DNA of 64,000 bases from Kordia sp965283645 (GTDB taxonomy: Bacteria; Bacteroidota; Bacteroidia; Flavobacteriales; Flavobacteriaceae), in the NCBI RefSeq assembly GCF_965283645.1, contig NZ_CBDIPG010000001.1:3472001-3536000 (forward strand), in the 5' to 3' direction. The notes beneath the pieces are model-generated. The model did not search any database and had not been told where the DNA came from. It saw only the letters and a program-made list of their open reading frames with translations. This document shows positions 1-9,200 of the stretch, piece by piece. Both the position numbers and the translations under genes were made by a program. Within the stretch, counting starts at the first letter, position 1; every line of letters begins with the position of its first letter.

Positions 1-1
1 A

Positions 2-1159
2 TTGGTAGATCAAGCGGCAATTCCATATGAAGAAAGCAACAGAGCTGTTGACAAAGCAAACGTAGCCCAAACAATTCAAGAAATTACAAATGTAAATACA
101 AAGGCTTTAGTAGGTTCTAGTGGACTTTCCATTCAATATGCCATTATGATGGGACTCATTCATGATGCCAACGAAAAGCATCCAGGAAAAGCGATCAAAT
201 TTATCGTACCGCCAAACTGTTACGGCGGAACAAACGATCAGGCACGACGCGTAGCAGAATGTTTAGCTCATGTGGAAATTGTAGATTTACCCGTTGATGG
301 AGATAATGATATGGTAAAAAGTGTCAATACAGTTTTAGACCAAATTGCACAGCAAGATGCTGTTCCGTTTATCATTGCGGAAATTCCAACGAATCCGAGA
401 GTGGAAGTTCCTGAATTAATCGCATTAAAATCTGCGTTAGAGAAAGAACGAAAAACCAAATCTGACAAAACTGCAATTGCTCCAGTATTTATCTTAGATC
501 AAACCTTTTGTCCCAATATTCACTTTTTAAGTGAACACAAAATTCTCTCTACGGTAAAAGCGATTTCATATGCAAGTGGCTCAAAATTTCCGAGTGGCGG
601 ATTGTGTACAGCAGGATATTGTATCGGGAACGAAAAAGCAGTTGATTTGTTGGAAAAAATAGAGCTACACTTGACAGTTTGCGATAACGAAGCTACGGAT
701 TTACAATATGAAATTTTAGCGAAACAAATGCCAAGTATGAAACAACGTATTCAAGATGCATATACGAACACGCGTAAATTTGTAAACTTTATTCATGAAA
801 CGTTGCCAGAAGCGAAAATTAATTTTGTTTCGGAAGAATTGGCCTCACAAGGATTTACACCTTCTGTTTTTTCATTAGATCTTCCGACAAAAGGAAATAC
901 GGATGAAGAACGAGAAGCGTACAAACGCAGCTTGAATCACAAACTCATCAATAAAATGATTACCGAAATTCCAAACGAAAGCAAATACTGTGTGAGTTAC
1001 GGACAACTCCAAGGTTGTTATTGGACCATTCCAGCAACGTCAACACAAGGAACTACTAAGGAAGGCGATAAAGATTATATTGCACGTGTAGCACTTTCGC
1101 CTAACATGGATTTAGAAAAACATAAAGAAGTATTTCAGGATTTTGTAAAAGAGATTTAA
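2..1159 (+). CDS. Cys/Met-metabolism PLP-dependent enzyme, 5' end outside window
   Basis: The reading frame is open from the first base, so this is the C-terminal 385 residues of a longer protein; the TTG at position 2 is not a real start. It looks like a fold-type I PLP enzyme of the Cys/Met metabolism (trans-sulfuration) family. Visible marks are an SSGLSIQ cofactor loop, an IPTNPRVEVPEL segment like the ETPTNP motif of cystathionine synthases/lyases, LDQTFCPN at the place of the aspartate that contacts the pyridine nitrogen, and ASGSKFPSGG, whose lysine is the likely Schiff-base residue. It is clearly divergent from the canonical enzyme encoded 2 kb downstream, so its substrate cannot be named. 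It ends in TAA and is followed by dispersed hairpin repeats rather than a simple terminator. Confidence 0.72.
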   Translation: MVDQAAIPYEESNRAVDKANVAQTIQEITNVNTKALVGSSGLSIQYAIMMGLIHDANEKHPGKAIKFIVPPNCYGGTNDQARRVAECLAHVEIVDLPVDGDNDMVKSVNTVLDQIAQQDAVPFIIAEIPTNPRVEVPELIALKSALEKERKTKSDKTAIAPVFILDQTFCPNIHFLSEHKILSTVKAISYASGSKFPSGGLCTAGYCIGNEKAVDLLEKIELHLTVCDNEATDLQYEILAKQMPSMKQRIQDAYTNTRKFVNFIHETLPEAKINFVSEELASQGFTPSVFSLDLPTKGNTDEEREAYKRSLNHKLINKMITEIPNESKYCVSYGQLQGCYWTIPATSTQGTTKEGDKDYIARVALSPNMDLEKHKEVFQDFVKEI

Positions 1160-1163
1160 AACC

Positions 1164-1207
1164 GTCACTTCGAGTGATTTTCGATAGAAAATAGTATCGA
1201 GAAGTAC
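1164..1207. repeat. Dispersed hairpin repeat, TTCGAGTGATTTT family, copy 1
   Basis: Imperfect inverted repeat beginning CGTCACTTCGAGTGATTTT and returning as GAAAAT...ATCGAGAA. Related copies lie at 23107-23166 and 30619-30659, each just after the 3' end of a gene. No coding capacity; it may act as a 3'-end RNA hairpin. Confidence 0.6.
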
Positions 1208-1260
1208 TTTTGAAAATGTGTCTTTTATTGCGAATTCACAAATAATTTTTAGCTCAATTT

Positions 1261-1329
1261 TGTCATTCCTGCGAAGGCAGGAATCCATTTTCAATATCGA
1301 GTAGATTCCGCAACAAGTGCGGAATGACA
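1261..1329. repeat. Small MITE-like repeat with terminal inverted repeats
   Basis: The 69-bp element starts TGTCATTCC and ends GGAATGACA, a perfect 9-bp terminal inverted repeat. Inside are two hairpins, ATTCCTGC/GCAGGAAT and ATTCCGCA/TGCGGAAT. A partial relative (TGTCATTTCTGC...GCAGAAAT) lies near 46938. It sits between convergent genes, where such non-coding elements are common. Confidence 0.6.
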
Positions 1330-1362
1330 TTTTAAAAAGTGAAGTATGTCTAGCAATCTAAA

Positions 1363-3006
1363 TTAATTACTTTCAACTTTTACATAAAAATCGCCATCAA
1401 TCTTAACAGAAGAAATTTCGTTGCTTACAGTTTTTGTCTGCCAAGAAGTTGACGGCGTTAACCAAACTTCTTTTCCGTTGATAGCAACCAGAACTTTCAT
1501 GTCAAAATGGTCAGCGCAATTTCGCCAACGGTATTTTAAAACATTTCCTTCAATAGCATATGAAAAAATAGGAATATCTGTAGTTCGTAAATACTGATCA
1601 AACACAGCAGACAAATTAATACCTGATTTTTCAGAAATATAATTCTCAATCTGTGCTGTAGTCACGGTTTTATGGTAAAAATCTTTGTTCAAACCTCGTA
1701 AAATACTTCGCCATTTTTCATCATTATCAATTAGTTGTCGGATGGTATGTAGCATATTGGCACCTTTATAATACATATCGCCCGAACCTTCATGATTTAC
1801 ATTGTAAATTCCAATAATAGGTCTGTCATTTTGAATGCTTCTACGTGTTCCAATAACATATTCAGAACTTGCTTTCTTTCCATAAAAATAATTCAAAAAC
1901 AAATTCTCAGCATATGCTGTAAAACTCTCATGAATCCACATATCGGCAATATCAATATTGGTAATATTATTCGCAAACCATTCATGTCCAGACTCGTGCA
2001 CAATGATAAAATCAAACTTCATTCCCCAACCAGTTCTGCTCAAATCAAAACCTCTATAACCGTTTTTATAACCATTTCCGTACGTAACCGAACTTTGGTG
2101 TTCCATGCCCAAATAAGGCGCTTCTACCAACTTATAACTATCTTCATAAAACGGATACGGTCCAAACCAATGTTCAAAAGCTTCCATTGTGCGTTTTGCA
2201 TCTTTAAACTGTTCTTTTGCTTTGTCCAAATTATCACGTAATACATAATAATCCATATCTAAGATGCCGTTTTCACCTTTATACTTTTCACCAAAATAAA
2301 CATAATCGCCAATATTAATATTCACACCGTAATTATTAATCGGATTCTGCACATTCCAATGATACGTTTTTGTGTTTTCATTACGTTCTTCCACTTTAAT
2401 CAAGCGTCCGTTAGACACATTCATTAAATTCTTCGGAACAGTTACACTAATCTTCATGCTATCCACTTCATCATACATATGATCTTTGCATGGCCACCAA
2501 ACACTTGCGCCCAATCCTTGACAGGAAGAAGCTATAAACGGAAGTCCATTCTTGTCTTTTTTCCAGGTAATTCCACCGTCCCATGGTGGACGTTTGGCAA
2601 CTTTAGGCTTTCCTTCATAAAAAACCTGTACACTATATATTTTTCCTAATTTTTGCGCTTCCGCGAGATGAATAAAATGCGCATTTCCATCATGTGTAAC
2701 TTCCAACTCAGTACCATTCTGAACTGCTTTGGTCAATTGTAGTGGTGCTTGCAAATCAACTTGAAGCGTCTTGTTGCGAGATGCAATCACTTTGTATTGA
2801 ATCGTATTACTTCCAGAAATTGTTTTACTTTCGGGGTTTACTTCAATATCCAAATGATAATGTGTCAAATCCCACCAAGCACGTTCGGGTGTAATTGATC
2901 CGCGTAACGTATCTTGCTTTGTAAAATTTTGAGCAAAAACATGTGTGCCAATTAATAGAAACGGTATAAGAAGGTATTTGAAGAAAATGTTATTTTTATG
3001 CATCAT
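1363..3006 (-). CDS. Secreted M1-family zinc metallopeptidase (aminopeptidase)
   Basis: A 547-residue exported peptidase of the gluzincin M1 family, expected to trim N-terminal residues from peptides in the periplasm or outside the cell. The N-terminus is a signal peptide ending near HVFAQ (residues 21-25). The zinc site is HESGH at 337-341 with the third ligand E360 in WIHESF. GMEHQSS at 300-306 replaces the canonical GAMEN exopeptidase motif. The N-terminal beta domain (about 40-230) precedes the catalytic domain. It is shorter than four-domain aminopeptidase N (about 870 residues) but similar in size to other Bacteroidota M1 proteins. It is divergent from the cystathionine enzyme gene, with 96 bp between starts. 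The family call is firm; the substrate is unknown. Confidence 0.92.
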   Translation of the reverse strand: MMHKNNIFFKYLLIPFLLIGTHVFAQNFTKQDTLRGSITPERAWWDLTHYHLDIEVNPESKTISGSNTIQYKVIASRNKTLQVDLQAPLQLTKAVQNGTELEVTHDGNAHFIHLAEAQKLGKIYSVQVFYEGKPKVAKRPPWDGGITWKKDKNGLPFIASSCQGLGASVWWPCKDHMYDEVDSMKISVTVPKNLMNVSNGRLIKVEERNENTKTYHWNVQNPINNYGVNINIGDYVYFGEKYKGENGILDMDYYVLRDNLDKAKEQFKDAKRTMEAFEHWFGPYPFYEDSYKLVEAPYLGMEHQSSVTYGNGYKNGYRGFDLSRTGWGMKFDFIIVHESGHEWFANNITNIDIADMWIHESFTAYAENLFLNYFYGKKASSEYVIGTRRSIQNDRPIIGIYNVNHEGSGDMYYKGANMLHTIRQLIDNDEKWRSILRGLNKDFYHKTVTTAQIENYISEKSGINLSAVFDQYLRTTDIPIFSYAIEGNVLKYRWRNCADHFDMKVLVAINGKEVWLTPSTSWQTKTVSNEISSVKIDGDFYVKVESN

Positions 3007-3102
3007 TTCGACTAAAAATTAAGTATTTATAAAGGTACATTTATAATCGATAAACCAACAGGCTCAACGTAAAATTTATATCAGATATAAAGAAAAAAAG
3101 AC

Positions 3103-4245
3103 ATGAAATTTAATACAAAAGCAATACATGGTGGGCAACAGCCAGACAAAGCGTACGGAGCTGTAATGCCGCCAATTTACCAAACATCTACCTATGCGCA
3201 AAGTACGCCTGGTGGACATAAAGGATATGAATATTCCCGAACGCACAATCCTACACGTACGGCGTTGGAAAATGGTTTGGCAAGTATTGAAAACGGAAAC
3301 TATGGCTTGGCTTTCGGATCAGGTTTGGCGGCAATTGACGCAATTCTTAAACTATTAAAATCTGGAGACGAAGTACTATCTACAAGTGATTTATACGGTG
3401 GAACGTATCGATTATTCACCAAAATATTTGAAAATCTTGGGATCAAATTCCACTTTATCGGAATGGAAAATGCTGCAAATATTGAATCGTATATAAACAA
3501 AAATACAAAGCTAATTTGGGTAGAAACGCCCACAAATCCGATGATGAATATTATTGATATTGAAGCAATGGCTACGGTTGCTAAAAAACATAATATCTTA
3601 TTAGCGGTTGACAATACATTTGCAACGCCTTATTTACAAAGACCGTTAGATTTGGGAGCAGCTATTGTAATGCATTCGGTTACAAAATATATTGGTGGAC
3701 ATAGTGATTTGGTGATGGGCGCTTTGGTAGTAAAGGACAAAGAAATTGCAGCTAAATTATATTTCATTCAAAATGCAAGCGGCGCCATTTGCGGACCCAT
3801 GGATAGTTTTTTAGCATTAAGAGGAATAAAAACGCTACATGTGCGTATGCAGCGTCATTGTGAAAACGGAAAAGCTGTTGCCGAATATTTAGCAACACAT
3901 CCCAAAGTAGAAAAAGTGTATTGGCCGGGATTCTCAACACATCCAAACCATGACATTGCAAAAAAACAAATGGACGATTTTGGTGGAATGATTTCTTTTG
4001 TAGCCAAAGGAAACAGTTACGAGCACGCTATTAAAATTATACAAAACCTAAAAGTATTCACGTTGGCAGAATCTTTAGGTGGCGTAGAATCGTTGGCAGG
4101 TCATCCAGCAAGTATGACGCATGCAAGTATTCCGAAAGAAGAACGAGAAAAAACGGGTGTTGTTGATTCTTTAATTAGATTAAGTGTTGGCATTGAGGAT
4201 GTTGACGATTTAATTTCAGATTTAGAACAAGCACTATCAATGTGA
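3103..4245 (+). CDS. Cystathionine gamma-synthase/gamma-lyase family enzyme
   Basis: A cytosolic 380-residue trans-sulfuration PLP enzyme of normal length. It has the whole family signature: YSRTHNPTR near 45-53, the cofactor loop FGSGLAA at 71-77, ETPTNP at 141-146, the aspartate in AVDNTFATPY (168-177) and the Schiff-base lysine K195 in SVTKYIGGHSD. The C-terminal ESLGGVESL and HPASMTH motifs are also present. It would handle O-acyl-homoserine plus cysteine to cystathionine, or cystathionine to cysteine; these sister enzymes cannot be separated confidently by eye. It is transcribed alone: the next gene is convergent and a bidirectional hairpin lies between them. Confidence 0.93.
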   Translation: MKFNTKAIHGGQQPDKAYGAVMPPIYQTSTYAQSTPGGHKGYEYSRTHNPTRTALENGLASIENGNYGLAFGSGLAAIDAILKLLKSGDEVLSTSDLYGGTYRLFTKIFENLGIKFHFIGMENAANIESYINKNTKLIWVETPTNPMMNIIDIEAMATVAKKHNILLAVDNTFATPYLQRPLDLGAAIVMHSVTKYIGGHSDLVMGALVVKDKEIAAKLYFIQNASGAICGPMDSFLALRGIKTLHVRMQRHCENGKAVAEYLATHPKVEKVYWPGFSTHPNHDIAKKQMDDFGGMISFVAKGNSYEHAIKIIQNLKVFTLAESLGGVESLAGHPASMTHASIPKEEREKTGVVDSLIRLSVGIEDVDDLISDLEQALSM

Positions 4246-4265
4246 AAACTATACGTGTAAACATA

Positions 4266-4295
4266 AAAAAAGCCATTCTTAACGGAATGGCTTTC
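4266..4295. terminator. Bidirectional intrinsic terminator
   Basis: AAAGCCATTC and GAATGGCTTT form a 10-bp stem in the short gap between two convergent genes, with an A run before it and T residues after it, so it could stop transcripts from both sides. Confidence 0.8.
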
Positions 4296-4315
4296 GTAAT
4301 GTATATAGTTTCGTT

Positions 4316-5104
4316 TTAGAAATTCAAATAATAAATGTATCCAACATTAATAATGAATCCCCAATCGTTTGCTTTATTTTCAGGGTATAAATTTTCATCA
4401 GGATTTAATCCATCAACCCAGTTTGAGAAGTAATATCTCCAACGTACATCAAGTAACAAATCGGATGTTTCTGTAAACTTATAGCGGGTTCCAATACTTG
4501 CTACAACTGACCAAGTTGACCCAGATTCATTCTGATAGGCATTTTGATACTTCACAGGCAAAACACCAGGATCAGTAAGTCGTCCTAAATCAGATTCTAC
4601 ACTTGGCGTAAAATAATTATACTGAACACCTAAAGCCACGTATGGCGCTAATAAATAACCGCCACTTTCAAATTCACGAATACTTCTTGGGAAAAATTCA
4701 AGCTGTGTTCCTAAGTTTAGGACACGCGTACTTCCGTGCATGGCGCGTAATTGATCTGCAACTAAGGAAATTTTATCATCACCAACATAACGACCAAAAT
4801 GTTCTAACTCAACAGTTGTGTACGTTAATTCGTTTCTCACTTTAAAGTGATCATTAAAATAGGTATATCTTGTAAAGCAGTTACATTCAGCACGATACGA
4901 GAAGTTTAAGTAATGGACAATTCCAAATTCGAGTCCAACATTACCAATATTTGTCTCAAAATCACTACGCTCTCCATAATCAGATTGGAAAGCATTAGGA
5001 CCAACGACAAACCCGATTTCATGAGAAAATCCGAATTGCGCATTGGCAGTGTTGACAAATGACAACACTAAAAGTAAGAAAACAGGATAGATTTTTTTAA
5101 GCAT
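4316..5104 (-). CDS. Outer-membrane protein, THC0290_0291-like family
   Basis: A 262-residue exported protein with a signal peptide (cleavage near NANAQ). The rest alternates hydrophobic and polar residues, with frequent aromatic residues at strand ends, and closes on GYIYYLNF, a terminal-Phe pattern typical of outer-membrane beta-barrels. The start of the mature part (FGFSHEIG followed by FQSDYGER) matches my memory of the flavobacterial THC0290_0291 family, whose function is unknown; I could not check this. It contains a CNCF pair near residue 74. It is a single gene in a convergent arrangement with the cystathionine enzyme. Confidence 0.65.
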   Translation of the reverse strand: MLKKIYPVFLLLVLSFVNTANAQFGFSHEIGFVVGPNAFQSDYGERSDFETNIGNVGLEFGIVHYLNFSYRAECNCFTRYTYFNDHFKVRNELTYTTVELEHFGRYVGDDKISLVADQLRAMHGSTRVLNLGTQLEFFPRSIREFESGGYLLAPYVALGVQYNYFTPSVESDLGRLTDPGVLPVKYQNAYQNESGSTWSVVASIGTRYKFTETSDLLLDVRWRYYFSNWVDGLNPDENLYPENKANDWGFIINVGYIYYLNF

Positions 5105-5293
5105 GTCTAACCAAGATTTTTGAGGCTTCTCAGCAAATATATAAAAACCCTTAAAACAAAAAAATAAAAAGTGTATTAACTATTCTTTATCAATATAAGT
5201 TATAGGGTGTTTCTTTAAATAACGTTTCATAATGCGAAAACGTATTCGTATTATCAAATTATAAAAAAAAGAGTGTTTTTTTTTATTTAAATG

Positions 5294-5301
5294 TATATTT
5301 G
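5294..5301 (+). promoter_or_regulatory. Bacteroidota -7 box for gdhA
   Basis: TATATTTG matches the TAnnTTTG -7 consensus perfectly and lies about 50 bp before the gdhA start. The -33 position, 19 nt upstream, is not a clear TTTG, so only the -7 element is convincing. Confidence 0.5.
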
Positions 5302-5350
5302 CATGGTCAAATAATGATTTAAATAAAAATTTGTTAATCAAACTTCGTTT

Positions 5351-6694
5351 ATGGAAGCAAAAATAAAAGACTTTTTAGACTTGGTAAAGCAGACAAACGG
5401 TCATGAACCTGAATTTTTACAAGCAGTTCATGAAGTTGCTGAAGCTGTAATCCCTTATATTGAAGGAAAAGATAAATATAACGGGACTAAAATACTTGAA
5501 AGAATGGTAGAGCCTGAGCGTGTTATTATGTTCAGAGTTTCTTGGGTAGATGATAAAGGAGAAATTCAAGTTAATCGCGGATATAGAATTCAAATGAATT
5601 CTGCTATCGGACCTTACAAAGGAGGATTGCGTTTTCACCCAAGTGTAAACTTAAGTATTCTTAAATTCTTAGCCTTTGAGCAAGTCTTTAAAAACAGCCT
5701 TACTACATTACCTATGGGTGGTGGAAAAGGTGGATCGGATTTTAATCCAAAAGGAAAATCTGATGTAGAAATTATGCGTTTCTGCCAAGCTTTTATGTCG
5801 GAGTTGTTTAGACATATTGGCCCTAACACAGATGTTCCTGCGGGAGATATCGGAGTTGGTGGACGTGAAATTGGATACATGTTTGGAATGTACAAGAAAC
5901 TGAGAAATGAATTCACAGGAGTATTGACGGGAAAAGGCATTACTTGGGGAGGATCATTAATTCGTCCTGAAGCAACAGGATACGGAAATGTGTACTTTGC
6001 ACAAAGTATGTTAGGAACGAAAAATACTTCTTTTGAAGGAAAAACGGTTGTCGTTTCTGGTTCTGGAAATGTGGCGCAGTATGCAGTTGAAAAAGCAACT
6101 GAATTAGGCGGAAAAGTAGTAACTATGTCCGATTCTTCTGGATATATTCATGATGCTGACGGAATTGACGCTGATAAATTAGCGTTTATCATGGAATTGA
6201 AAAATGTAAAAAGAGGAAGAATTCATGAATATGTAGATCAATATTCGTCTGCAACATTTCATGAAGGAGAAAGACCTTGGGGAGTTGCATGTGATATTGC
6301 ATTGCCATGTGCTACGCAAAACGAACTAAACGGTGATGAAGCAAAAACATTGATCGAAAATGGATGTATGTGTGTAAGTGAAGGAGCAAATATGCCTTCT
6401 ACACCTGAAGCTATTGAAGCATTCCACGACGCAAAAATATTATTTGCACCAGGAAAAGCATCAAATGCTGGTGGAGTTGCTACTTCAGGTTTGGAAATGA
6501 CGCAAAACTCATTACGTTACAACTGGAATCGTGAAGAAGTTGACGCAAAGTTGAAGCAAATTATGAAAGATATTCACGAAGCATGTGAAGAATATGGTAC
6601 AGATGAAAACGGATACATCGACTACGTAAAAGGTGCAAATATTGCAGGTTTTGTAAAAGTAGCTGATGCCATGATTGCGCAAGGAGTTATGTAA
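5351..6694 (+). CDS. gdhA: NADP-type glutamate dehydrogenase
   Basis: Interconverts 2-oxoglutarate plus ammonium and glutamate in the cytosol; this is the main ammonium-assimilating type. The length, 447 residues, is exactly that of the hexameric short-chain family. The substrate domain has GPYKGGLRFHPSVN (87-100) and the catalytic GGGKGGSDFNPKGKS (123-137). PAGDIGVGGREIGYM follows near 163, and the nucleotide-binding GSGNVAQYA lies in the second domain. The NADP preference is from family length and type, not from a residue I could verify. It is monocistronic, bounded by its own promoter and by a strong terminator after the stop. Confidence 0.97.
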   Translation: MEAKIKDFLDLVKQTNGHEPEFLQAVHEVAEAVIPYIEGKDKYNGTKILERMVEPERVIMFRVSWVDDKGEIQVNRGYRIQMNSAIGPYKGGLRFHPSVNLSILKFLAFEQVFKNSLTTLPMGGGKGGSDFNPKGKSDVEIMRFCQAFMSELFRHIGPNTDVPAGDIGVGGREIGYMFGMYKKLRNEFTGVLTGKGITWGGSLIRPEATGYGNVYFAQSMLGTKNTSFEGKTVVVSGSGNVAQYAVEKATELGGKVVTMSDSSGYIHDADGIDADKLAFIMELKNVKRGRIHEYVDQYSSATFHEGERPWGVACDIALPCATQNELNGDEAKTLIENGCMCVSEGANMPSTPEAIEAFHDAKILFAPGKASNAGGVATSGLEMTQNSLRYNWNREEVDAKLKQIMKDIHEACEEYGTDENGYIDYVKGANIAGFVKVADAMIAQGVM

Positions 6695-6723
6695 TTAGTG
6701 CCGTTAAAAAACTAAATAAAAAT

Positions 6724-6755
6724 AAAAAGCTTCCTGTTTTCAGGAAGCTTTTTTG
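6724..6755 (+). terminator. Intrinsic terminator of gdhA
   Basis: A 13-bp stem AAAAAGCTTCCTG / CAGGAAGCTTTTT with a 3-4 nt T loop, followed by a T run, 30 bp after the gdhA stop. Confidence 0.9.
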
Positions 6756-6888
6756 TTACAATAATATATGATAAGCAATTCATTTACGTTATTATTAAAT
6801 ATATTTGGTGAAATATTCTAAAAATATGAACCATATTGTTGAAATTACATCACGGTTCATTAATCAGAATCAATAAAATAAACAATAG

Positions 6889-9195
6889 ATGAAAAGAAGT
6901 TTGTATGTGTTATTACTGTTCTGTTATATAACAGTTAATGGACAATCTTTTGAAAATTCTTGGCAAGGACATTATTCATATAATAATGTAATTGACCTCT
7001 CAATAAGTTCTGAAAAAATATATGCAGCTTCTGAAAATGCATTCTTTACCTACGACTTACAATCAAATGAAATCGGTAAAGTGTCAACCGTTAATGGACT
7101 TTCAGGAGAAACTATTAGTACAGCATATTTTAGTGAATCGGCTCAGAAATATATACTTGGATATGAAAATGGACTTATTGAAGTATATTTTGAAGACACA
7201 AAGCAAGTGCAAAAAGTAGTGGATATTGTAAACAAACCAACAATTCCACCAAACAGAAAAAAATTAAATCATATTCTTGAGTACAATGGTATTATATACA
7301 TTTCTACAAACTTCGGAATTTCTTTATATGATATAGATGCACTAGAATTTGGCGACACCTATTTTATTGGACCAAATGGTAGCCAAATAGAAGTTAGGCA
7401 AACAACAGTATTGGGCGAATATATTTATGCGGCTACAGATTCAGGCATGTACAGAGCAATGATTAATGACGATAATCTAATTGATTTTGAGCAGTGGGAA
7501 CTAGTCATAGCTTCCAACTGGGTAGGAATTGTTACTTTTGGCGATGAGTTATATGCGATAAATGCAAATAGAAGAATATACAAATACAACGGAACAACCT
7601 TTGTGTTGCAAGTTCAAATACCTCAATATGCTACAGCTTTAGAGGATTTCAAGATTAACGGTTCCTACTTAATAGTTGTAAACGACACAAAAGTTCATGT
7701 GTATGACAATCAACTTATAGAAGTATTAGAAGTAGATACACTAGAAGAATATCCAGATATTGAATTCAATTCGGCTTTAATTTTAAACAACAATATATAC
7801 TTAGGTACGGAAACAGAAGGAATGTTAGAAACGGCTTTTCCAATGCCAATGGCAATAAATCAAATCCTACCTGACGGACCATTACTAAACAATGTATTTG
7901 CACTAAAAGCAATACCAAACGAATTGTGGGTTGTATATGGAGATTACAACACTGGGTACAATCCGTATCCGTTGGACAATAGAGGTGTTAGCCATTTGCA
8001 AGACATGTCGTGGGTAAACATTCCATACACACCAGAATTTGATGCAAAAAGTTTAGTGCATGTTACAGTAAATCCGTCCAATACAAGTCAAGTATTTGTA
8101 AGTTCATTTTTTTCAGGAATACTTCAAATAGAAGACAACGAACCTGTAAACATATTAAATATTACAAATAGTGATTTAGAATCGTTGGATATTGGTGTGC
8201 CAACATATATTGATATCAGAATTGGTGAAACTAAATATGACATCAATGGTGATTTGTGGGTATTAACATCCAAAATTGAAAACGGAGTCAAAGTATTAAA
8301 AAGTAGCGGACAATGGGAATCATTCTCTGTAGCTGAAATTATTGGAGATTTTTTCGGTGGTGAAAATGGATTGTCAAAATTAGAAATTACAGATGGTGGT
8401 ATAAAATTTATCGCAACACAGTCACACGGAGTATTAGCTTTTGATGAAACACGTAGTCAAGGTTCACGTTTTATTTCAATGGTTGAAGAAGAACAAGGAA
8501 ACCTGCCATCGACAGATGTTCGAGCATTAGCATTAGACAAAACAGGGAACTTATGGATTGGAACAACCAAAGGAATTCGTGTATACTTTGGTGCAGACAA
8601 TATTTTTAATGACAGCAATCCGCAAACCAACGACATCATCATTGTTGAAGAAGATGGTGTGCCAAAAGAATTACTATTTCAACAGCAAATAACAGATATT
8701 GAAGTTGATGGATCTAATAACAAATGGATTGGAACATCTTCATCAGGAGTGTTTTATATGTCGCCAGATGCTACAGAAACACTAGCGCATTTTACAAAAG
8801 ATAACTCACCATTGCCAAGTAATACAATCACTGATATTGAAATCGATTCTGAATCAGGAAGAGTATACATGGGCACTACAAAAGGAATTGTATCTTTTCA
8901 AGGAACTGCAACAGGGCCAAAAGAAACGCTAGAAAATGTATACGCGTTTCCAAACCCTGTACGACCAGGATTTAACGGAAACCTATCCATAACAGGTCTT
9001 ACAAACAATGCAATTGTTAAAATTACCGACATTGAAGGAAACTTAGTGTATGAAGCTACTTCAGAAGGAGGAACATTGCTTTGGGATTTAACAGCTTTCG
9101 GACGACACAAAGTTGCTTCAGGAGTCTATCTAATTTTAATAGCAAATGAAGACGGTTCAGAAACGAAAGTAACCAAAGTAATGGTTGTTCGCTAA
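6889..9195 (+). CDS. porZ: PorZ-like type IX secretion protein (beta-propeller plus C-terminal domain)
   Basis: A 768-residue exported protein with a signal peptide (residues 1-19, ending VNGQ). In Porphyromonas, PorZ is a surface protein of the T9SS attachment complex that delivers anionic LPS to the sortase PorU. Here the N-terminal block opens SWQGHYSYNNV followed by repeated blades (AASENAFFTYD, STNFGISLYD, GTTKGIRVYFG, GTSSSGVFYM, GTTKGIVSFQG) consistent with two propellers. The last 85 residues form a T9SS C-terminal domain with FPNPVRPGF, TDIEGNLVYE and the terminal KVTKVMVVR. recO follows after 5 bp; as far as I recall this porZ-recO neighbourhood is conserved in Bacteroidota. The assignment rests on architecture plus context. 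Confidence 0.85.
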   Translation: MKRSLYVLLLFCYITVNGQSFENSWQGHYSYNNVIDLSISSEKIYAASENAFFTYDLQSNEIGKVSTVNGLSGETISTAYFSESAQKYILGYENGLIEVYFEDTKQVQKVVDIVNKPTIPPNRKKLNHILEYNGIIYISTNFGISLYDIDALEFGDTYFIGPNGSQIEVRQTTVLGEYIYAATDSGMYRAMINDDNLIDFEQWELVIASNWVGIVTFGDELYAINANRRIYKYNGTTFVLQVQIPQYATALEDFKINGSYLIVVNDTKVHVYDNQLIEVLEVDTLEEYPDIEFNSALILNNNIYLGTETEGMLETAFPMPMAINQILPDGPLLNNVFALKAIPNELWVVYGDYNTGYNPYPLDNRGVSHLQDMSWVNIPYTPEFDAKSLVHVTVNPSNTSQVFVSSFFSGILQIEDNEPVNILNITNSDLESLDIGVPTYIDIRIGETKYDINGDLWVLTSKIENGVKVLKSSGQWESFSVAEIIGDFFGGENGLSKLEITDGGIKFIATQSHGVLAFDETRSQGSRFISMVEEEQGNLPSTDVRALALDKTGNLWIGTTKGIRVYFGADNIFNDSNPQTNDIIIVEEDGVPKELLFQQQITDIEVDGSNNKWIGTSSSGVFYMSPDATETLAHFTKDNSPLPSNTITDIEIDSESGRVYMGTTKGIVSFQGTATGPKETLENVYAFPNPVRPGFNGNLSITGLTNNAIVKITDIEGNLVYEATSEGGTLLWDLTAFGRHKVASGVYLILIANEDGSETKVTKVMVVR

Positions 9196-9200
9196 ACAGT

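Noticed and set aside
1792..2241. 149-residue plus-strand frame opposite the M1 peptidase gene
   Set aside because: It lies fully inside the antisense of a well-supported peptidase gene and reads like a low-complexity shadow.
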